Shown in pieces: positions 42,621-54,318 of a stretch of 64,000 bases of DNA; position 1 is the stretch's first letter; each line of letters starts with the position of its first letter. Where the stretch lies: assembly GCA_003117195.1 (NCBI GenBank), contig BDSI01000183.1, forward strand, positions 62,001-126,000. The letters are read 5' to 3'. The notes under the pieces were generated by a model. The model had not been told where the DNA came from, did no database searches, and saw only the letters and a list, made by a program, of their open reading frames with translations. This DNA is from Eudorina sp. 2006-703-Eu-15 (taxonomy: Eukaryota > Chlorophyta > Chlorophyceae > Chlamydomonadales > Volvocaceae). Position numbers and translations under genes: made by a program.

Positions 42621-45221
42621 TCAGTTGAAATGCACTGCGGGTGCGCGCCACCGGGAGCCCGACGTAAACGACGGCGCCGAGCCGCCGCCCGTCGGCGGCG
42701 GCGCGGAGCTGGTCGTCGGCGGCGGCGGACCCGCCGACGCCGCCGCCGCGGCGGCCGCCGCGGCCATGTCGCCGAGCGCCGAGGTGCTAGCCCGCGGCCG
42801 GGTGGCCAGCCACTTGTCCAGCTCGTCATCGTCGTCCGTACCCCCGCCGCCGCCGCCGCCGTCCAGCGGCGGCACCGACGCAAACGCGCCGTCCAGTCGG
42901 ACCATCGAATCTTCCGGAGATCCGGGCAGGGTCACGGAGCTCCGATCCGCAGCCATGAAGGCCTCCCGCACTGGCCCGTTGGGGCCGCCGCGCGCGCGCC
43001 GGCTCGACGTGCCCGCCAGCCGGGATCCGCCGCCGCCGCCGCCGCCGCCCGCGGCGACGGCGACGGCTGCGGCGGCGGCGGCAACGGCGCCGCCGCCTCG
43101 GATGGAGCGCTGCCCTCGCGCGTTGCTGAGCGCCGTCGTTGAGTTGCGGCGGGATGCCACCGCCGCCAACCCGTGGTGAGTGGCGGCGGCGGCGGCGCCG
43201 CCGCCGCCGCCGCCGGCAGCGACAGTGCGCAGGTCGGCGACGGAGCGGGCGCGGCGGGCGGGATCCCGGCCGCTGCGGGAGCCCGCCGCTGTGAAGGCGG
43301 CGGCGCCGCGGCCAGCGGGGCGGACTGGGCCGCCGTCGCTGTCACTGTCATCACCGCCGCCGCCGCCGCGACCAGCGGCGGCCGCGGCGGCGGCGGCGGC
43401 GCCGCCGCCCGTCGATGCGGCGAGTGTGGCGGGGCGGCGCAGACCGCCATGTGCGGTGGCGGCGGCGGCGCCGCCGGTGCGCGAGTGGCCGCTCTTGGCA
43501 ACGCCGTACGCGCGCGTCGCGTCGTCCAGCCGCTGCGTGGAGGAGGCCGTCGGGTTCATAAAGCTCCGGTAGAAGCTGTTGGGCACCAGGGGGCTGCTCG
43601 TCCAGGCGGGCTGCTCCGGCTCCGGAACCTTGAGCGGCTTGACGCCGCCGCCCTTCTTGGCGGTCACGGACGCGCCGCCGCCGGCGGCGGCGGCGGCGGC
43701 ACTCGCGGCGCCCTCGTCGTACACTCGGGATTGCTTGCCCGCCAGCCGGCTGCCGCCCTTCATGAAGGCACGCGCCGCCGCCGCGGCGCTGGCGGCGCCC
43801 GCTGCGACAGCGTGTACGGCAGGCGACAGCATGGCGGCCGCGCGCGCGGTGGCGGTGGTGGGCGTCGTGGACGACCGCGCTGACGTGGCGGAGGCCTGCG
43901 ACCCGCCGGCGCCGCCGTCGACGCCGCCGCTGCGGTCGTCGTCATCGTCGTCGCCGCCGTCGGACCTCGGGGGGCGTTCCTCGTCTGCGCCGGGCCCGGG
44001 CTCATCACACCAGCCGCCCGACTGGCGCGGCCGCCGCGGCGGCGGCGGCGGCAGCGGAGGCGGCGCCTCCGCCACCCTATCCAGATGCGGCCCCTGCTGC
44101 GACCCAGGACGGGACCCGGCCCAGGTCGCGGCGGCGGCGGCGGCGGCGCTTCCCGGCCTGCTGCCCGCGCCGGCCGGGGACAGCGGCGGCGGCGGCGACG
44201 GCGGCGGTGAAAGCGATTGCGGTCGGGGACCTTGCGGCGAGAGGTCAGCCGGCGGCACCGCCAGGTACGACGTCGTGTCGAGCTCCGAGGTGGACGAGCC
44301 GCGGGGGCTGGCGGTCGTGACGGCGGCGCTGCTGGCGGGGCCGCCACCGGACGAATCCGCCGCCGCCTCCGACGACGCCGCGCCGCCGCCGTCGGCACCG
44401 GCGCCCGCCGCCGCCGGCCCAGGCGCTGCAGCATCGGCGGCGGCGACGGCGGCGGCGGCGGCGACGCTGTCCACGGCGACGGCGTCCGTCGCCGTCGCCG
44501 CTGCGGCTGTAGCGCTGCCTGGCACCGCCGCCACCGCCGCGGCGGCGGCGGCGGCGACCCCTTCCTCCTCCGCCGCCGCGACGACGTCGGACCAGCGCCA
44601 GCGCGGCGAGGCGCTGATCTGCGCCGCCCAGTCCCCGGTGCCGGTGCCCCGGCCCGAGCCGGTGCCGGTGCCGACGGGACTGCGAATCGCCTGACCCAGC
44701 AGCCCGACCTCCATCCCAGCCGCGGCCGCACCCGCCTCCGTCATCACGGCCTCCTCCTTGGACGACTGCACCTGCGGCTGCTGCTGCTGCTGCGGCGGCG
44801 GCGGCGACAGCGACGGCGGCCGCGGCGGCTGCATCGCCCCCTCCTCCCCTTCCTCTGAAGCCGTCGCTTGGGGGGCCTGCGCGGACTCCGCTCCGAAACC
44901 TGCCGGCTCCGGAACCAGCTGGCCCAGCGGCCCCGACGCAGGGTCCGGCTCCAGAACCGCCGCCGCGGCCAGCCGCTCGCCGCCCTCCGCCTCCGGCAAA
45001 TGCAAGGACAGGCTGCGGGTGCTGCGCCGCTGATCTGCCGACGCCGCCGCCGCCTCGTCACCGCCCTCCTGGGGGCGCTCCTCTCCTTCTGCGGGTGCGG
45101 GTGCGGGTGCGGGCGACGGTGAGGGCGCGGCGGCGGCGGCGGCGGGGCTCGCCGGCCGACTGCCGACGCCCGCGAGGGGCGCAGCTGCCGCCGCTACCGC
45201 ATAGTACGGATCATCTGCTGC

Positions 45222-45252
<31 letters not shown>

Positions 45253-48200
45253 GGCTGTACGGAGTCCGTCACGTCGCAGTCGGCAGCGGCAGCGGCGGCG
45301 GCGGCCCCATCCAGCTGCGGCGGCGGCGGCCTACCCAGCCGACTGGATGCCGAGTAGGGCCGACCGGTCATCAGCAGTAGCATATTCCCCGGGCTAACTA
45401 CCGGGCTGTGGTGGCTGTAGCTGCCCATCCGGTCCGTGGGCGAATCCACGGCGATGGCCAGACTGGGAGCCGGAGGGCGGGAGGGGGGCCGGTCGGCGGC
45501 GGCAGCGGCGGCGGCGGCGGGGACCGCCCACGGAACCGCGCCCTCAGCGTCGCCGCCGCTGCCGCCGCCGCTGGCGCGGCCGCTTCTGGCGGCGCCTTCC
45601 TCGAAGCTGCTGCTGCCGCGTCCGCTGCCGCGGCGGAAGCCGAAGCTGCGGCGGCGGGAGCCAGAAGCGGCCGCGAACTGGGAGGACGGGGGCGGCGGCG
45701 GCGGCGGCGGCGTGGCGGGGAGGCTGTCGGCGGCGGGCGACACGGGCGACGCCAGGCTGCGAACGGGAGGAGGGGAGCGGCAGCGGGGTGAGTCATGCAC
45801 GACACGTACGACATTTACGGTATGTACGCTATATACGGCCGTACACATTGGAACCAACCCGGCAATCGGCAACCAGACAGACAGGTACATGAGCAGCAAG
45901 GCAAGACGCTGTATGTATGTACGGCATATCAGCCATCCTACCACATCTGGCGGCCTCACAAGCGTCCTTCGTACACTTTCCGTACAGACATTCCGTGCAT
46001 AAAATTCGTACACACAAATCCGTACCGGACGTCTTGGGGGCTGCTCGCCCGGCTGTCCTTGTCCTGCAGCTGCTTCTGCTTCCGCCGCCGCCGTACCAAC
46101 AGCACCAGCACCAGCAACGCCAGCAACGCCAGCAGCCCCACGACGCCGCCGATGACGGCGCCCAACATAAGGCCCGATTTGCGGCCTCCGCCGCCGCCGG
46201 CGTCGGCGGCGGCGGCGCGCGTCGTGGCCGTGTCGCCGGCGTTGTCGTTGGGCGTGACGGGCGCGCCCGCCACGGGCCGCGGCGGCGGGCGAAGCGCCGC
46301 CGGCGGGTCGCCGCCGTCCGCCACCTCCACCACCGGCACCGCCACCATTAGGCATCCCACCTGCCCCGAAACCAGCAACGACGATGACGACGACGACGAA
46401 CCCCCTGTCGTACCGTCGCACTGGGGGCCGTACGCGGTGGCGCCCTGCGTGCTGAGCGGTACGGCGTACGTCACGTTGACCGTGGTGGACGAGCGGAAGA
46501 GGTCGAGGCCAGGGGGGGAGCACACGAGGAGGCCCGCCGTCAGGCCGGCCGCGTCGCCGGCGCCGGAGGCGGCCCAGAGGCCGAGGATGTCGGCGATGGT
46601 GAGGGAGGCGGCGGTGGTGTTGGTGGCGGGCGGCAGCCGCAACTCGATCGCCAGGCTGAGGGGCGCGTCGTCCGGACCCAGGGAGCCGCAGGACGGCGGC
46701 GGCGGCGGCGCGGGCGGCGGAGGCGGCGCCGGAGGCGCCGGAGGCGCAGGCGGTGGCTCCGGAGGCGCAGGCAGCGCGGGCGGCGGCGGCGCGCCCGGCG
46801 GCGGCGTCCCCGGCGGCGGCGCGCCCGGCGGCGGTGTCCCCGGCGGCGGCGTCCCCGGCGACGGCGCGCCCGGCGGCGGCGTCCCCGGCGGCGGCGTCCC
46901 CGGCGGCGGCCCATCCGGTGTGACCGCCAGCATCGAACGCCGCCGCCGCGCCGCCGTTGCCGCCGCCGCCGCCGTCGGTGTGGCGGCGGCGGCGGTGGCG
47001 GAGGTGGGGTCCTCGGTGCACTCCAGTCGGGCGATCTGCGGGGCCGTCAGGTTCAGCCGCCGCAGCAGCTCCTGCCGTACAACCCCCACGAACGAGTCGT
47101 CACAGCCGCTGCCGCCGCCGCCCAGCCGTACGACACCGACGGGGAAGGCCACCTGGTGGTCGGCGACGGTGACGTTGGCGGCGTCGGGGAACAGCGCGGC
47201 GGCGGCGGTGGCGGTGAGCTGGGCGGCTGTGCCGTTGGAGGTGACGGGGTCGGAGACGGTGACGGTCTGGTTGATGAAGAGCACTGCGAGGGGGAAGAGG
47301 GGGGCAGGGGGGGGCCGGGACGGTAACGGTTGTCGGTTAACGGTTATTCGGGTTTCGGGAGGTATCGACGCCGGAACCCAGCCCGCCTGTAGCGTCTGTT
47401 ATGCCTTTCGGACTTGGGACTACGGACTTGGGACTTCGGACTTGGGACTTGGGACTTGGGACTTGGGACTTGGGACTTCTCGCGGCTCAGTTTTATTTCA
47501 CACACACGCCCCACGCACCCCTGTTTCTGCCTGCCTAACTAACACACTCGCCCCCCTAACCGTCACCCTCAACCCACCGGCGGAAGGGCTGGTCTGGTTG
47601 ATCATGGGGGGCGGGATGTTGAGGGTGGAAAGGAAGGGCGGCGGAGGTGGCAGTGACGGCGGCACGGGCGGCAGCGGCGGCGGCGGTGGCGGCGGCGGCT
47701 GCGGTGACGGCGGTGGCGGACTGGGCGGCAGCGGCGGTAAAGGGGACGGCGGCGGCGGCCGCGGCGGCCGTGGACTCGGCGGCGGCGGCGGCGCAGGTGA
47801 CGGCGGCGGCGGCGGCGACGGCGGAAGCGGGTTCGGGCTGGGCGCGGCCTGGGCGGCGGCGACGGAGGCAGGGGGCTGGGGGAGGAGGCGGGGGGTGGGG
47901 TTGCGGGGCCGGTTCGGGCAGGGCCGGGCTTGGAGGCGGCAAGGGCGCTGGGGGCGGCGAGGGGCTGGGTGGCGAGGAGGGCGCGGGGGGCGGGGCTGGA
48001 TGGGGCGGTAAGGGTGGCGGTGCTGGCGGAGGCGAGGGCGACGGAGGCGGAGCGGGAGGCAAGGGAGACGGCGGAGTCGTCGGCGGTGGAGGCGGAGGGG
48101 CGACGGGGATGTCCGGGGCGGGCGGTGGCGGTGAGGGTGGCGGCGGCGAGGGCGAGGGTGGAGGAGGAGGGGGTGAGGGCGAGGGGGGCGGGCTGGGAGG

Positions 48201-51200
48201 ATTCGGAGCCACCGGCGGGGACGGCAGCGGCGGCGGGTGCGGCGGCGGCTGGGGTCCGGCGGCGGCGCGGGGCTTGGCGGCGGCGGCGGAGGGCTCGGCG
48301 ACGGCGGCGGAGGGTCCGGCGGCGCAGGTGACGGCGGCGGCGACGGAGGCAACGGCGACGGAGGTGAGGATGGATGGCTGGGCGGCGGGTTGGCTGGAGC
48401 AAACGGCGGCGGAGAAGGTGGGCTGGGCGGCAGTTCCGGGCCCGGCGGCGGCGGCGGCGGCGAGGGCGAGGGTGGAGAAGGAGGGGGTGAGGGTGAGGGG
48501 GGCGGGCTGGGAGGATTCGGAGCCACCGGCGGGGACGGCAGCGGCGGCGGGTGCGGCGGCGGGCTGGGGTCCGGCGGCGGCGCGGGGCTTGGCGGCGGCG
48601 GCGGAGGGCTCGGCGACGGCGGCGGAGGGTCCGGCGGCGCAGGTGACGGCGGCGGCGACGGAGGCAACGGCGACGGAGGTGCCGATGGCGTTGTAGGTGG
48701 CGGGTTGACTGGAGCAGTCGGCGGCGGAGAAGGTGGGCTGGGCGGCAGTTCCGGGCCCGGCGGCGGCGGCGGCGGCGAGGGCGAGGGTGGAGAAGGAGGG
48801 GGTGAGGGCGAGGGGGGCGGGCTGGGAGGATTCGGAGCCACCGGCGGGGACGGCAGCGGCGGCGGGTGCGGCGGCGGGCTGGGGTCCGGCGGCGGCGCGG
48901 GGCTTGGCGGCGGCGGCGGAGGGCTCGGCGACGGCGGCGGAGGGTCCGGCGGCGCAGGTGACGGCGGCGGCGACGGAGGCAACGGCGACGGAGGTGAGGA
49001 TGGATGGCTGGGCGGCGGCGGCGACGGCATTGACGGCGGCGGTAAAGGTGGGCTGGGCGGCAGTTCCGGGCCCGGCGGTGGCGGCGGCGGCGAGGGCGAG
49101 GGTGGAGGAGGAGGGGGTGAGGGCGAGGGGGGCGGACTGGGAGGCGGCAGGCCGGGTGGTGGAGGAGGTGGTGAGGGAGGGGAAGGCGGATGAGGAGGAG
49201 GAGGAGGCTCCGGAGGTCGGCTGGGAGGAAGTGGAGTTGGGGACGGGCTTGGCGGTGGGCTTGGGGACGGTGGGCTAGGCGGCGGGCTGGGCGGGGAGGA
49301 TCCGGCGGCGGGATGGCGGATCGGGAGGTGGTGGGGGCGGTGGGGGCGGTGAAGGCGACGGGGGCTCTGGCGGTGGGGGTGATGGGCTGGGCGGCGGCGG
49401 CTGGGGGGCGGAGAAGGTGGGTTGGGGCTGGGCGGCGGCTTGGGGACGGCGGCGGCGGGGGCGAGGGCGGCAGCGGGCTGGGCGGGAGCGGGCTGGGTGG
49501 TAGACTTGGCGGGGGCTGGGCGGGGGCTGGGCGGCGGCGGGGATGGCGGAGGCGGAGACGGTGGGGGTGGGTCCGGAGATGGTGGGTCGGGGGGCGGGCT
49601 GGGCGGTGGAGGGGGCGCAGGGGGATTTGGGGAGGGGGGCGCGGAAGGTGGCGAGGGCGGCGCGGGAGGCAGCGGGCTGGGGGGCTGGCTTGGGGTGGGG
49701 GCGGCGGAGGGGGCGGCGGGGGGCTGGGCGGCGGCGGGCTTGGAGGAGGGGGGCTGGGCGGCGGGGGAGGGGGTGATGGCGGTTCAGGGCTGGGAGGAGG
49801 CGGCGGCGGCGGAGGGCTGGGCGGCGGTGACGGCGGCGGGGGGCGTGGTGGGGAGGGCGGAGGAGGGGGCGGCGGTGGAGGGGGGGCGGCGAAGGCGAGG
49901 GAGGGGGCGAGGGTGGGAGAGGGGAAGGCGGCGGCGGGCTGGGGGACGGGGGAGGCGGCGATGGTGGTCGGGGCTAGGCGGCGGCGGCGGCGGTGGGGGG
50001 CTGGGCGGCGGCGGTGGTGGTGGAGGGTTGGGCGGCCTTGGTGAAGGGGAGGAGGCGGAGGCGGGGGAGGAGGAGGTGGTGAGGGCGGGGGTGAGGGCGG
50101 GGGCGGGCTTGGTGGAGGCGGGCTGGGCGGAGGGGAAGGTGGTGATGGGGGAGGGGGAGGGGAGGCGGCGAAGGACTTGGCGGCGGCGGCGGCGGTGGGG
50201 GGCTGGGCGGCGGCGGCGAAGGGGGAGGAGGCGGAGGCGGGGGAGGGGAGGTGGGGAGGCGGGTGCAAGGGTGGGGGCGGGCTAGGTGGCGGCGGCTGGG
50301 CGGCGGCGGCGATGGCGATGGTGGCTCAGGGCTGGGCGGAGGCGACGGCGGCGGCGGCTAGGCGGAGGCGACGGCGGCGGCGGGCTAGGCGGAGGCGACG
50401 GCGGCGGCGGCTGGGCGGCGGTGGTGATGGCGATGGGGGCTCAGGACTTGGCGGCGGCGGCGGCGGCGGCGGGCTGGGCGGCGGCGACGGTGGCGGCGGG
50501 CTGGGCGGCTGTGGCGAAGGGGGCGGAGGCGGTGGTGGAGGTGGCGGAGGTGGAGAAGGCGGTGGTGAGGGTGGGGGAGGGCTTGGGGGAGGCGGGCTTG
50601 GCGGCGGGGGCGGCGGCGACGGTGGAGGGGGAGCTGGCGGCGGCGAAGGGCTAGGCGGTGGCGACGGCGGCTGGGGACTGGGCGGCTTCGGCGGAGGGGG
50701 AGGAGGCGGAGGTGGGGGAGGAGGAGGTGGGGAGGGCGGGGTGAGGGTGGGGGCGGGCTTGGTGGCGGAGGGCTGGGCGGCGGCGGCGATGGCGATGGTG
50801 GCTCTGGACTTGGCGGCGGCGGCGGAGGCGGCGGGGAAGGCGGCGGCGATGGGGGCGGCGGGAAAGGCGGGGGGCTTGGCGGAGGCGGGCTTGGCGGCGG
50901 CGGCGGTGGCGATGGGGGCTCAGGGCTAGGCGGCGGCGACGGCGGCAGCGGGCTGGGCGGTGGAGACGGCGGCTGCGGACTGGGCGGAGGGCTTGGAGGA
51001 GGCGGGCTGGGTGGTGGGGATGGTGGCTCAGGACTAGGCGGAGGCGATGGCGGGAACGGGCTGGGTGGCGGCGAAGGCGGCGGCGGACTGGGCGGGGGCT
51101 TGGAGGAAAAGGACTGGGCGGCGGCGGCGGCGGCGACGGGGGCTCAGGGCTAGGCGGCGGCGATGGTGGCTCAGGGCTAGGCGGCGGCGACGGCGGCGGC

Positions 51201-53234
51201 AGACTGGGCGGGGGACTTGGAGGAGGCGGGCTGGGTGGTGGGGATGGTGGCTCAGGACTAGGCGGAGGCGATGGCGGGAACGGGCTGGGTGGCGGCGAAG
51301 GCGGCGGCGGACTGGGCGGGGGGCTTGGAGGAAATGGACTGGGCGGCGGCGGCGGCGGCGACGGGGGCTCAGGACTAGGCGGAGGCGATGGCGGGAACGG
51401 GCTGGGTGGCGGCGAAGGCGGCGGCGGACTGGGCGGGGGGCTTGGAGGAAAAGGACTGGGCGGCGGCGGCGGCGGCGACGGGGGCTCAGGGCTAGGCGGC
51501 GGCGATGGTGGCTCAGGGCTAGGCGGCGGCGACGGCGGCGGCGGACTGGGCGGGGGACTTGGAGGAGGCGGGCTGGGTGGTGGGGATGGTGGCTCAGGAC
51601 TAGGCGGAGGCGATGGCGGGAACGGGCTGGGTGGCGGCGAAGGCGGCGGCGGACTGGGCGGGGGGCTTGGAGGAAATGGACTGGGCGGCGGCGGCGGCGG
51701 CGACGGGGGCTCAGGACTAGGCGGAGGCGATGGCGGGAACGGGCTGGGTGGCGGCGAAGGCGGCGGCGGACTGGGCGGGGGGCTTGGAGGAAAAGGACTG
51801 GGCGGCGGCGGCGGCGGCGACGGGGGCTCAGGGCTAGGCGGCGGCGATGGTGGCTCAGGGCTAGGCGGCGGCGACGGCGGCGGCGGACTGGGCGGGGGAC
51901 TTGGAGGAGGCGGGCTGGGTGGTGGGATGGTGGCTCAGGACTAGGCGGAGGCGATGGCGGGAACGGGCTGGGTGGCGGCGAAGGCGGCGGCGGACTGGGC
52001 GGGGGGCTTGGAGGAAATGGACTGGGCGGTGGCGGCGGCGGCGACGGGGGCTCAGGACTAGGCGGAGGCGGCGGAGGCGGCGGGCTAGGTGGCGGCGAAG
52101 GCGGCGGCGGACTGGGCGGGGGGCTTGGAGGAAATGGACTGGGCGGCGGCGGCGGCGGCGACGGGGGCTCAGGACTAGGCGGCGGCGATGGTGGCGGCGG
52201 GGAGGGCGGCGGTGATGGCGGTGGCGGCTGGGCGGGGGGCTAGGCGGCAGAGGCTGGGCGGCGGCGGCGACGGCGATGGGGCTCAGGGCTAGGCGGCGGC
52301 GACGGTGGTAAAGGGGAGGGCGGCGGTGATGGCGGTGGCGGGCTGGGCGGGGGGCTAGGCGGCAGAGGGCTTGGCGGCGGCGGCGACGGCGATGGGGGCT
52401 CAGGGCTAGGCGGCGGCGACGGTGGTAAAGGGGAGGGCGGCGGTGATGGCGGTGGCGGGCTGGGCGGGGGCTAGGCGGCAGAGGGCTTGGCGGCGGCGGC
52501 GACGGCGATGGGGCTCAGGGCTAGGCGGCGGCGACGGTGGTAAAGGGGAGGGCGGCGGTGATGGCGGTGGCGGGCTGGGCGGGGGGCTAGGCGGCAGAGG
52601 GCTGGGCGGCGGCGGCGACGGCGATGGGGGCTCAGGGCTAGGCGGCGGCGACGGTGGTAAAGGGGAGGGCGGCGGTGATGGCGGTGGCGGGCTGGGAGGG
52701 GGGCTAGGCGGCAGAGGGCTGGGCGGCGGCGGCGACGGCGATGGTGGTTCAGGGCTAGGCGGCGCGACGGTGGTAAAGGGGAGGGCGGCGGTGATGGCGG
52801 TGGCGGGCTGGGCGGGGGCTAGGCGGCAGAGGCTGGGCGGCGGCGGCGACGGCGATGGGGGCTCAGGGCTAGGCGGCGGGGGTGGCGGTGGCGGGGCTGG
52901 GCGGCGGCGAAGGCGGCGGCGGGCTTGGCGGTTCTGGTGACGGCGGAGGCGGCGGCGACGGAGGCGGGGGCGATGGTGACGGAGGCGGTGAAGGTGGCAG
53001 CGGGCTAGGTGGCGGCGGGCTGGGCGGCGGCGGCGGCGGCGGGCTGGGCGGCGGCGAAGGTGGCGGCGGGCTGGGCGGTTCCGGCGGCGGCGGAGACGGG
53101 GGCGGAGGCGGGGGTGAGGGAGGCGGCGGTGATGGGGGTGGTGAAGGTGGGGGTGGGGAAGGGCTCGGAGGAGGTGGCGGTGGGGGACTTGGCGGAGGGA
53201 GGGTGGGGGTGGCGGCGGAGGGGTAGTGGCTTGG
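42621..53234 (-). CDS. Hyp-rich transmembrane protein, 3' part: rod, ectodomain, TM, cytoplasmic tail
   Basis: Exons read from the gap side: a Pro-rich rod ending at 47578, then 47283-46026, then 45756-42621; phases match. After the rod (...NIPPPMINQTSPSA) a second ectodomain starts LFINQTVTVSDPVTSNG, has several N-glycosylation sites, Cys residues and a GTPPPG/GAPPPG repeat. A single membrane segment follows (about 46170-46100, GGVVGLLALLALLVLVLL) with a stop-transfer RRRRKQKQ. The tail of about 1,040 residues is Ala/Ser/Pro-rich with basic RRRSFGFRRGSG and a conserved-looking FYRSFMNPT segment; no kinase or other enzyme domain is visible. Probably the same gene as the exons at 54.3-58.8 kb, joined through the rod and the assembly gap. 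A surface-to-cytoskeleton or wall-sensing role is possible but unproven. Confidence 0.6.
47410..47478. repeat. GGGACTT heptamer array in an intron
   Basis: About ten GGACTTG-type heptamers, the last six nearly perfect, lie in the intron between the rod exon and the transmembrane exon (47577-47284). Confidence 0.8.
48180..49125 (-). repeat. 315-bp in-frame repeat units of the Hyp-rich rod
   Basis: Three copies are spaced exactly 315 bp apart (the marker AGGGTCCGGC at 48311, 48626 and 48941). The period equals 105 codons, so it preserves the frame, and encodes Pro-rich text such as [20 protein letters not shown] and GPELPPSPPSPPP. This is unequal exchange within the coding rod. Confidence 0.85.
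51190..52235 (-). repeat. 342-bp repeat units of the Hyp-rich rod
   Basis: The marker GGGGGACTTGG recurs at 51210, 51552 and 51894, a period of 342 bp (114 codons) encoding [17 protein letters not shown] text. The third unit lacks one G in GGTGGGATGG (51921) compared with GGTGGGGATGG in the others, which breaks the frame. Confidence 0.85.
52236..52870 (-). repeat. 115-120-bp repeat units of the Hyp-rich rod
   Basis: About five copies contain GACGGTGGTAAAGGGGAGGG. Their lengths differ by one or a few bases, mostly in G-runs (GGGGCTC against GGGGGCTC), so the translated frame shifts from unit to unit. The encoded text is [22 protein letters not shown]. Confidence 0.8.
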
Positions 53235-53780
53235 NNNNNNNNNNNNNNNNNNNNNNNNNNNNNNNNNNNNNNNNNNNNNNNNNNNNNNNNNNNNNNNNNN
53301 NNNNNNNNNNNNNNNNNNNNNNNNNNNNNNNNNNNNNNNNNNNNNNNNNNNNNNNNNNNNNNNNNNNNNNNNNNNNNNNNNNNNNNNNNNNNNNNNNNNN
53401 NNNNNNNNNNNNNNNNNNNNNNNNNNNNNNNNNNNNNNNNNNNNNNNNNNNNNNNNNNNNNNNNNNNNNNNNNNNNNNNNNNNNNNNNNNNNNNNNNNNN
53501 NNNNNNNNNNNNNNNNNNNNNNNNNNNNNNNNNNNNNNNNNNNNNNNNNNNNNNNNNNNNNNNNNNNNNNNNNNNNNNNNNNNNNNNNNNNNNNNNNNNN
53601 NNNNNNNNNNNNNNNNNNNNNNNNNNNNNNNNNNNNNNNNNNNNNNNNNNNNNNNNNNNNNNNNNNNNNNNNNNNNNNNNNNNNNNNNNNNNNNNNNNNN
53701 NNNNNNNNNNNNNNNNNNNNNNNNNNNNNNNNNNNNNNNNNNNNNNNNNNNNNNNNNNNNNNNNNNNNNNNNNNNNNNNN
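53235..53780. other. Assembly gap (546 N)
   Basis: The run of N lies inside the repetitive Pro-rich rod region. Its true length is unknown. Confidence 0.99.
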
Positions 53781-54318
53781 GGGCCGGGGGGGCGGGAAGG
53801 GGTTGGGCGGCGTGCTGCGGACGGGTGAGGGTTGGGGCGGGGGTGGGAGAAGGAGTGGGAAAGAGTGTGGGGGGGGAGAGGGGGAGGGGAGAGGGGCGTT
53901 GTGGCGGGCACAGGGCCCGATGGGGGGCAAGAGGCGGTAGGTCGAGGGAGGGACGCGGCAGTGTCGTGTTTGTTTGTCCGTCCGTCCGTCCGTCTGCCAG
54001 CTGGCAGCACATTTCAAAGCGAAACAAGCACTGAGCGGAGGAGGGAATAATGCGACCCGGGTCATACGGCACATTGTACTGCACACCGACAAACACAAAC
54101 ACATCCCCAACGCCGGGAGGAGAGGCGCCCGGGTGGGGAGAGGGGGAAGGGGGGGGGGAGGGGGACGGGGGGAGGAGGCGGAGGGAGGGAGGGAGGGGGG
54201 ACGGCGCCGCCAGGGTCAGCACAGCCATCTGCCAGGGCTACCGGAGATTGGGGAATGGGGAGGGTTGTGTAAGAAAAATGTAGTGGTGGACATGGTTTCG
54301 GAGAAGGGGAATGGAGGC

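Noticed and set aside
42409..45800. Plus-strand Ala/Arg-rich open frames over the tail exon
   Set aside because: They are shadows of the 1,044-residue minus-strand frame in GC-rich triplet DNA; no start context or splice partner supports them.
47630..52940. Glycine-rich proteins on the plus strand
   Set aside because: The GGGDGGG/RRRRR frames are the complement of the Pro-rich rod; only the minus strand has flanking exons with splice sites, a membrane span and a stop.
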